This document shows, piece by piece, positions 56,835 through 64,000 of a stretch of 64,000 bases of DNA; the first letter of the stretch is position 1, and each line of letters starts with the position of its first letter. The stretch is from assembly GCA_013368315.1 (NCBI GenBank), contig JAACJM010000170.1, positions 1 through 64,000 on the forward strand, written 5' to 3'. The translations under genes were made by a program, and so were the position numbers. The notes under the pieces were generated by a model, which searched no databases, was not told where the DNA came from, and saw only the letters and a list, made by a program, of their open reading frames with translations. This DNA is from Tetrapyrgos nigripes. Lineage: Eukaryota; Basidiomycota; Agaricomycetes; Agaricales; Campanellaceae.

Positions 56835-58075
56835 GAGGATGAGGAGTCTACTTCACTTTACTTGATGTCATGGGTCAATGCGGATGCTACTTCCATGTTT
56901 CGTTCTTTTCATCCACCACGATGATATGTGTAGTTCATATATGATATACTGGACCATTTTGTTCGAATGATCATTCAAGTACTCTTCCATGCGGTTTGCG
57001 AAAGGGAGTGCAGATACTCATTGTACACCCCGTACGAGAAGCTGATACCTGGTTCTGAGTATCGACATTGAACTACACAGCGCCTGATACTCTCTCAAAG
57101 TCTGACACAGCTGACATTTAGGTGTCAAAGCCTGATACCCCACCAAGTACACCTCGCAGGAAACGCAGTGAAGGTTGCATCCACCTCACGCACTAGACAG
57201 AGATTCAAGTCAGGCTTGATACATACCCTAAAGGCATTAGAGTGCTTCAGGCGGAACCGGATATGTACTACTGGTTTCTAACGATTTCAAGGATTAGGGG
57301 GGCATCACAGTACTGTGCCTCTGGCTAACGGACCAGCCCAAGGTCTTTGCTACTCGAAGACTGTAGATTGGAGATTACACCGCTCTATGAAGAGGGTGTC
57401 CTCTTCGAGTACGCAGTTGTACATCGTTGCACCATGGCAATGGGAACGCACCGGCGAGAGAGGAGTTGTGCGGCGTGCCATTAGTCGAGTGCGGCTCGGA
57501 GTCATGACAGACCGAGCTAGAGGTATCAGCATGATAAAGGATCTCATGAAACCTATTGCTAGATAGGACGGGCAGAAAGCGTTCTAGTTCCCTATCTTCC
57601 CAATGCACCATCCAGTCATATACTCAGTTTTTTCATAATCATGCGAATATAATTTTGTAAGTCGTACCGTACCGTATGTAGTACATTCAGAGTCATCAGT
57701 AAGTAATTGCTACAAATCCTTTGGCCTTATGCCTAGGGAAACCGAAATCGACATCGAAAGTATAAGAAATCGTCAGTCAGTCAGTCAGTCATAACGATAC
57801 CGTAGCTTCTAAAATGTCAGAGGCGTCAAACCATGAAGAGTCAGTGAAACGAAGAAGAGAACAGAGGAGAGAGATGCTGTAACTGAAGAATGTACAGAGA
57901 AACACGAAGGAGACGATACAGACCAGAAGTGTCGGTGAACAAAAACAAAGGAGCAATACACCCAGAAGGTCGAAGAAATGATTGAGGTGTATGCTGCAAG
58001 GAATCGATAAAGAGAGAAAAACGAAGAGAGAAAAACAGAGGGAAAAAGAGAGGATAAGGTCGTTGAAAAACCTCT
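56835..58075. other. Intergenic between convergent genes
   Basis: Shared 3' region of the Arp10-like (+) and PB1-like (-) genes. 57,800-58,075 is purine-rich on top, i.e. C/T-rich in the sense of the minus gene. A short cagt tandem repeat lies at about 57,774-57,794. The 83-codon frame at 57,315 is not supported. Confidence 0.45.
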
Positions 58076-60423
58076 TCACGAGATCGTATCCAATATCCTG
58101 AGCGTAATTTTACGCGACTCCGCCGCCGAAGCCAACGCCACCTCCCAATCCTCCTGGCGCGTCACCAAAGACATCTGAATGCCACTCATACTGGACACCG
58201 AATCGGACCTTCCACGATTATCTTGTCCTTGTTCTCCTTCATCGTCACCTACATCCTTTGGGAGATCCTCAAGGACGGGTACGGGTACCGTCGATACATA
58301 TGCCATCGTGAAAGATTCTGATAAGGGAATCTTTTCTTGAGTGATGAACTTGTCTTGGACTTTTTGTCGGATTACGCTGAATTCGGTGCTACGAGGGACG
58401 CGGAGGAGAATGATGGATTTGTTATGTGCTGCTTTGATCGTGATGTTGGTGCTAAGAGCCGATGGGGAGGACACGACCGAGGAGGCCGAGGAGGCTTCAC
58501 TAGCTGCGAAAGAAAATGCAGTTGATGCATCTGAGAATGTTGGAGATGGCGGCATAAGTGGAGAAACTGGCGACATCGGAGGGATGGCCGGTGGATCGCC
58601 TTGTCTTTCGACTACCTGTTCCTGTTCCTCTGACACAGTAGTGGCACTGGAAACAGATGTTCGACGGCCGAGAGGCGTATCAGGACGGCTCTCAGTAGTC
58701 CCGGATCCCACTGATTTGCTGTCGCTGCCTCCTATTGTTGAGACTTCGTTCTCATCATCTTCTCGGGGTGGGAAAAGATGGGCTGGCATTGGGAATTGGT
58801 CTATTTTCAAATGATACATGGAGGAGAGAGGGCAAAATAGTTGTATAAATGAGTAAAGTTTAAAATTAGGAGTAAGATAAGGAGGAGGACTCACCAAACA
58901 AATAGGCATCTAACATATCCTCGTCCCCATCGGACCAGGATCCCTCGTCTGTAACCGTGTATATAGATACTGGTCGGCTCTTTCGGTTGCCCAAAGACAA
59001 CAGCTTATGCCTCGGCATCACAGGTCGTACATCTGGCCGAGGGATAACAGCGTCTGCAGAACTGTCGGTCATAAACGTCGCGATACTACCGATAGATAGC
59101 CTGGATTTGTGGTGAATATGAGCCGGTGAGGTTGGAATCGTTACGTTGAGTCCTTCCAGATAGGTAGATGTTGAAGCGGTTGTTTGCCATGAGTCTCGGT
59201 AAGCGCGATGGTGTGCTGCAGTGGGAGTTCTGAGAGCGTCATCCTCGTATATACTAGGAGGAGAGGTGAAGATCCTTGCACTGCGACGGTAGAGTGTTTC
59301 CTTGGAGGAACGTTTCCTTGGTCTCTTACTCAGACCATTGGACACGACGCCTTCTGAATCCGAGTGGGATGGTGTACCAGCTTCGGCGAGCGAATTGAGG
59401 AATCGCTGCGTAGCTGGTACCACTCGAGGACTAGGCGTGGGCGTCTCCTCGATAGTAGAAGTGGATGTCGATACCGAAGTCATGGAACTGGTCGAATTTC
59501 GGGAAGACGAAGACGAACCAGACGATGTAGAGGACGTAGACATGCTCGAAGTGACACGGTGACGAAGAGAAGTCGGTGAACCACTCTCTTTCGCCTTTTG
59601 CTTCTGTTTATGAGCTCTGGCGTATCGGAAAGCCTCAGTAGTGACCGAGACTCTGGGAGATTTTGGAGATGCGGGAGGCGAAGTGGATGAAGTGGTAGAT
59701 TTGGCATCGGAGTCGACATTGACGTTGGAAGAGGAAAAGTAGGAGGAAAAGACGCTGCTGGAGATGGACGAACGTGGCTTGTCGGGTCTTCCATTGGGTG
59801 GTGAGTTCTTCATGTCTAAATCGTAGTCTCGTCTCCAATAACCGAAAAAGTCCGTGACGATACGGTCTTGTCGTAACTCCTCCATAAGGGCGGGTACATT
59901 ATCCTTGAAGAGCTCTGCGACAAAGGCAGTGAGCTCCTTTTGCCGTTGTTCTATCGTGGCCTGGCTTGCACGGAAAAGTGTACCCTTCTTGGTTAATTTT
60001 GGAACGAGGTCGTGAAGATTTTGCGCAACCGAATTGGGATCGGGACCAGGAGGGAGGGATTCCCATGATGATGCCTTGTCCTGCATATAGAAACCATCCT
60101 TCTTCACACCCTTTCCGTGGAGCAGACGCTGGCGTTTCATTCGCGCCATACGTGAGTATTCGAGCTCCAATGTGTCCTGAAACCATAGACAGTCCTCCCA
60201 TTTCCTCCAAATGTCGTATTCGACATTTGACCGACCAGACGACCCGCCAGAGCTGCCAGTCCCGCGAGAACTATTTGAGGACAAGGAAAGCCTCGAGGAG
60301 CGATCGTGTCCAACGGGCGTGATTCTCATACCAAATGCATAACCTGAGCCTATAGGTGCAGGTTAGACATTGTACAGTGATACACTTGGGTTTGTACAGA
60401 CCTTGTTTAGCGGGTGATAGCAT
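58076..60423 (-). CDS. Large Ser-rich protein with C-terminal PB1-like domain
   Basis: Three exons join in phase to 733 aa from ATG 60423: 60423-60402, 60349-58895, 58800-58076. About residues 40-190 are ordered and helical (YDIWRKWEDCLWFQDTLELE, LHDLVPKLTKKGTLFRAS, DFFGYWRRDYDLD). A long Ser/Thr-rich linker follows, then a PB1-like module (NITIKAAHNKSIILLRVPRS, IRQKVQDKFITQE, and SRKITLRILDT at the end), a fold used for scaffold pairing. Upstream minus sequence to about 60,880 also looks coding (TRVALKFPPPPSYSFSPAL, GVAVLDGPIAHDVCDIPRL, LISWYRTTREQSIALLLYAL) and probably belongs to the same gene. An apparent 11-bp insertion near 60,410-60,425 and an unclear splice at about 60,730 prevent a clean join, so the true start is uncertain. 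Confidence 0.7.
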
Positions 60424-61655
60424 GGTGACAATAAAGCGTAGAGGAGGAGCGCGATAGACTGCTCTCTTGTAGTTCTATACCAGGAGATCAGGACATCACC
60501 TCGAAGGCGGGGAATGTCACATACATCATGAGCAATCGGACCGTCGAGGACTGCAACCCCTGGACTGCCCTGTGCAATACGAATCGCGGGAGTTAGAGGC
60601 TTCATGGTGGTAGAGAAGAGACCTACTAGCTGTGCAGTGATCATATTGCCGGATTAGAATCCTCCTTCGAGTAGGCTGACAGAGCCATCTGGTTAGTGCC
60701 ATAAGAGACGCATGAACACATGAGGAACATACCAAATGCGAAAGATACCCGTATGACCCGAAGCCTTATCTTGTTAGCGTGTGGAGCTAGAGAAGTTTGC
60801 AAAGCAGGGAGAGTTTACCACCTCTGAGGAGGTACAAAGCGGGAGAAAATGAGTAGGATGGTGGTGGAGGGAATTTAAGAGCGACTCGGGTACGCATTAG
60901 ACAAAAAAACAAAAGAAATGTCGGTCAGAGACAAATTTGGCCGCTCTTATTGTCTTCTTGAGCTATCAATCGGCTCGGTCCGAAGATGGCTTGAATCGTC
61001 ATGTGTACTCGTAGCAATGTTGATATGCTCTATTCCGTCTACAATAAACCAGATGAGTGTTCGCAATAGCCATGGGTACTGATGAGCTCGACGAGGAGAA
61101 GAGAGGAGTGAATAAGGTGGGAACTTTGTTGACGCTTGCAAACCAGCTTCCATGTGCATCACAACTTTGCTTGGACCCACTTACGCTTTGGCCCAAGCAC
61201 AACGGTCTGTTCTAAGCGTTAACGTCAGGCAATAGAAATGCCTACCTGCAGCCTGTCTGTCTACCCGTATCCGTCGCTATCACCCTGTCCAGCTCAGCTC
61301 TTATGATCGGTACACTCTACTGTCCGACTATATAACCATGTCTACCTAACTGTACCAGGTCCTCATCTCGTCCCTATATGCTTGGCTTCTTGTGTTCCTC
61401 GGAGTCTATGTGAAGCGAAGGCTTTTTGTCCGAAGGAGACAATGGCTCGCTTAGCTATCCTCAAGCCCGCTGAGCTTATGACTTCAGAGCTTGTCACCGG
61501 AGCTAAAGTCGCAGCATACTTGTAGACTAGCTCACTACATACTAGGAAGGTCAACCTTTGGCTGGATGGGGTTACGGTTCCCCAGGTCCACGGGATTCGA
61601 AGAGTTGCTCTGCTTGTCTGGGATTTACGATCCATATTGAAGGAGAGGATAGGAG
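60424..61655. other. 5' region of the PB1-like gene and intergenic
   Basis: 60,424-60,880 probably contains 5' exons of the PB1-like gene (see that entry). 60,900-61,655 contains only short frames without motifs. Confidence 0.4.
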
Positions 61656-62300
61656 GTGATCCAGCCTGTCCTCGCATTGCTCCCTGATATTTTGGAGGCG
61701 ATTCAGGCTATCAGGACATTTCTGCTGTACAACCTTTGTCTCAACATGATGCCAGCACAGTCGCCGTCATCGAAGCGTAGGTCTTTGCAAAACGTCTGTA
61801 ATACTCATGACACTCCCAGGTCCTTGTCCGTCAACCAACAGGCTATATACCATCTCAGAAACGGCGAACATCAGGGTTTCCTCCAATATGTGGCAGAATA
61901 TGACCCGAACTCCAGGCCTCGAAGTCCTTTGTTCTCAGCTCCTGAATATGGACTCTCGCACGACACGCGACATCATCCAGCAGTATCACAGCGACTTATC
62001 TCGGACTCAACAACAAGTCCTCACTTCGCCATTCTAGGTGTAAACAGGCTTCAGCCAGAAGGATTGGACGGGAACAGCGTGCTCCTAGACAACATTGACG
62101 ACTCCGTTCAGCAAGCCCTCTCCCTCATCGGCAATGCTCTATATTGCCTGAAGTCAGTGTCAGTGATGAAGAAGGAACAGTTGCCGATTTTGGTGACTGA
62201 GGAGCGTGAGTTTGGGCCTGTTGTTTTCAGAGAGGAGATTATACAAAGCCTTGAGACTAGCAATGGTAATCTCATAGAGTCCTCTTTCTTTGCTTGGTAA
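61656..62300 (+). CDS. Hypothetical protein
   Basis: An uninterrupted frame of 214 codons starts MIQPVLALLPDILEAIQAI and ends IESSFFAW. It has protein-like composition (ISDSTTSPHFAILGV, DDSVQQALSLIGNALYCLK) but no motif I recognise. An intron may begin around the GTAGGT at 61,779; the frame reads through it. Upstream sequence (61,360-61,650) may hold an earlier exon, but no clear join is seen. Confidence 0.4.
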   Translation: MIQPVLALLPDILEAIQAIRTFLLYNLCLNMMPAQSPSSKRRSLQNVCNTHDTPRSLSVNQQAIYHLRNGEHQGFLQYVAEYDPNSRPRSPLFSAPEYGLSHDTRHHPAVSQRLISDSTTSPHFAILGVNRLQPEGLDGNSVLLDNIDDSVQQALSLIGNALYCLKSVSVMKKEQLPILVTEEREFGPVVFREEIIQSLETSNGNLIESSFFAW

Positions 62301-62692
62301 CGTACCTCAGCCTTTCAATTTCTGGAGTGCTTGTACTGTCAGTCTAATTTGTTAAGAGGCGGCACTAGCTTCTGCTGAATCAGCCGACTTTATTCCCAGG
62401 ATTCTCTTAACGCTAGAAAGACTCGTAAAACGTCATCTCATCTCAATCACCTCGTTTCATGCTCATTCTGAATCGTGCCTCATGGGAGGCCCCAATTGCC
62501 TGAGCCTGTCACAGAACCCTTGTCAACGTCAACTCTTGGTCAGCTCGGAGAACAAAGAAAGGACCACTATTAAAAGCTCTTCTCTTGCTGGTTCTCCAAG
62601 TATCTTGGTTTAAACATTCATTTCATCCTCGAAAGGTGCCCCTCAAACAATCAGAGAAAATATTATCTTGCTGACCTTTCCTTCAGTGAAAC

Positions 62693-63490
62693 ATGGTAAC
62701 CCTCACACCCAATCAAGGTCCTCCATCCTACGTCTTGCTCAAAAAATCGTTCATACCACCCCCATCATCTCCTGCTTCTGACACTTCCTCAGATATTTCC
62801 GACGATCTGGAGCCCGTAGAACTTATTGAGGCATCAACATCAAGCACCCCGGCTGCTTCTTTGTCGTCCATCGATTTCCTTTCATCTTCATCCCCTACTG
62901 AAAATCCTGTCACTGACGACCCTCTCATTCACCGTGTCCTCTCCGCTACCGGCGACGCATTACAAATGACCATTCAGTCAATCAGGATTGCCTTCGTCGT
63001 GTCCTGTCTGGTCTTCCTCTGTTTTACTATGAGCGCGTTACAACTCTTTGTTCAGGCAATTGGGACTGCTTTCGTCATGTCGCGTCGAATTGCTTTTCCC
63101 ATTACTAGTTTCGCATTCATTGGCGTGCTGGCCATTGGAATTTTTTTTCCTTTCATTTCTACAAACTCGTCCTCAGACCTTCGATTCGTTGATTATTGTG
63201 GGCTCATGAGTATTCAGAACTCCACGATAACAAGTCTCATGAGCTCTTCTGGGGTCTCGTATCTATCAGCGGATTTGAAGAAGACGGAGATGGCTACCTC
63301 GGAGTTGGCGTTACTGGTTTTCTATAGCGATCTCCCTGGTCATGATCAGCTAGGTGTGTATCGTCTTTCACGTTTACCTTTTCATGAGGTTGAACAGTTT
63401 TACCCCTTAGCCCACGAACTAAAAACGTTGTCGTCCACCGCTTCCTCTACCTCCGATAGCCCAGTGTTCTACTTTAAGGCCTTAAATTGA
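62693..63490 (+). CDS. Membrane protein truncated by a hAT-type element
   Basis: A 265-codon frame from ATG 62693. The first 90 residues are Ser/Pro/Asp-rich; two hydrophobic segments follow (about residues 101-125, FVVSCLVFLCFTMSALQLFV; about 140-165, PITSFAFIGVLAIGIFFPFI), then a polar tail. The last eight residues and the stop come from the element that begins at 63462, so the native C-terminus is lost or lies beyond the element. I do not recognise the family. Confidence 0.6.
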   Translation: MVTLTPNQGPPSYVLLKKSFIPPPSSPASDTSSDISDDLEPVELIEASTSSTPAASLSSIDFLSSSSPTENPVTDDPLIHRVLSATGDALQMTIQSIRIAFVVSCLVFLCFTMSALQLFVQAIGTAFVMSRRIAFPITSFAFIGVLAIGIFFPFISTNSSSDLRFVDYCGLMSIQNSTITSLMSSSGVSYLSADLKKTEMATSELALLVFYSDLPGHDQLGVYRLSRLPFHEVEQFYPLAHELKTLSSTASSTSDSPVFYFKALN

Positions 63491-64000
63491 CATTTTGAAA
63501 TCTTTAAGGCTTAAGGCACTTAAAGGGTTAAATTTAAGTGATTTTTTTTAAGGTTTAAAGTCTCGAAAAAAAAAGGAATTAAGGAGATATTATTGTACTC
63601 TAGCCTACATATTCTTCGTCTGTATCTATCTCTATAGCACCGTCATCAAGCCGTTCATCCTCCTCAGCATCTGCGAGAGCCTCCATAAGCGCGGCTTCCT
63701 CATCAATCACGGTCCGAGGGAGACGTGCCGGATGTGGTAAACCACCAAATAATGACTTGAGCTTCATTGAAGCGGGTTTTGTGCATCTTGGCATGGACTC
63801 GAGCACAGCTTGCAGTCGTGGTAGGCTAGTCAAATGATCAGAATCAATGTCCAAGTTCAATTCATCTATATTTTCCTGCCGCTCTGCCTCTCTTGCCTCT
63901 GCAATCCATTTGGCCATTTCTATGCGCCAGCTTTCCAGCGGCATCCTCTTCTTCATGATGGGAAACACAGGCTTTACACCAGGCTATGTGATGAACAGAG
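63462..64000. mobile_element. hAT-type element, left end only
   Basis: The sequence cagtgttctactttaaggcc starts at 63462 with a CAGTGTT hAT-like end, followed by repeated ttaagg/cttaaa motifs to about 63,560. The eight bases before it (cgatagcc, 63454-63461) are the predicted target duplication; the second copy would lie beyond 64,000. Unlike the two MITEs upstream, it carries a coding frame, so it could be an autonomous element. Confidence 0.55.
63600..63968 (-). CDS. C-terminal part of a possible element-encoded protein
   Basis: A minus-strand frame of 122 codons ends in an acidic tail (DDGAIEIDTDEEYVG). It has a charged helical start (RIEMAKWIAEAREAERQ) and SLFGGLPHPARLPRTVIDE. It stops 40 bp inside the repeat-rich element end, the usual position of a transposase C-terminus. 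I do not see the hAT dimerisation signature, so the transposase assignment is inferred from position only. The frame may continue out of the window. Confidence 0.4.
   Translation of the reverse strand: MFPIMKKRMPLESWRIEMAKWIAEAREAERQENIDELNLDIDSDHLTSLPRLQAVLESMPRCTKPASMKLKSLFGGLPHPARLPRTVIDEEAALMEALADAEEDERLDDGAIEIDTDEEYVG

Noticed and set aside
57774..57794. cagt tandem repeat as a CRISPR-like or regulatory array
   Set aside because: It is a simple microsatellite in a 3' region; CRISPR arrays are not expected in a fungal nuclear genome.

Overview
The window is nuclear DNA of a filamentous basidiomycete, most likely a mushroom-forming Agaricomycete. Genes carry many short spliceosomal introns (mostly about 50-100 bp, GT-AG with two GC-AG cases). 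F-box-like proteins of the expanded agaric type, a BBE-type FAD oxidase pair, tandem arrestin-like proteins and an NsdD-type GATA factor all fit this. Exon models below were joined by eye from reading frame, splice sites and codon phase; most close exactly in frame.

Left end (1-6.4 kb): a scrap of a fumarate-reductase-like flavoprotein, one intact F-box gene, an F-box relic, and a second F-box gene on the minus strand. That second gene is split by two small hAT-type non-autonomous elements, each with matching terminal inverted repeats and a perfect 8-bp target duplication. From 6.4 to 13.2 kb I find no convincing gene, only a degenerate tRNA-like element.

Central gene-rich part (13-40 kb): an NsdD-like GATA factor (+), a TauD/TfdA dioxygenase (-), an unknown gene (+) whose 3' exons lie in a 1.06-kb stretch almost free of CpG, a cytochrome-b5-like protein (-), an MFS sugar transporter (-), a Whi5/Nrm1-like G1/S repressor (-) with ACGCGT boxes at its 5' end, a DXO/Rai1-family decapping nuclease (-), a coiled-coil protein (+), and two tandem arrestin-like paralogues (+) that share a conserved 18-nt microexon.

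Right part (40-64 kb): F-box relics, a frameshifted Gfo/Idh/MocA oxidoreductase, a geranylgeranyl-diphosphate-type prenyl synthase (+), then a tandem duplication of a two-gene convergent module (an unknown protein facing a secreted BBE-type FAD oxidase; about 48.3-51.0 and 51.6-54.2 kb). After it come an Arp10-like actin-related protein (+), a PB1-like scaffold protein (-), an unknown ORF and a membrane protein. The membrane protein's last codons are supplied by the end of a third hAT-type element that runs off the window.

The main themes are paralogue turnover (F-box, arrestin, BBE module), recent hAT activity in coding sequence, and a set of single-nucleotide frameshifts (NsdD, Gfo/Idh, one BBE copy, one F-box, one unknown gene). 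The frameshifts may be real decay or base-level assembly errors.
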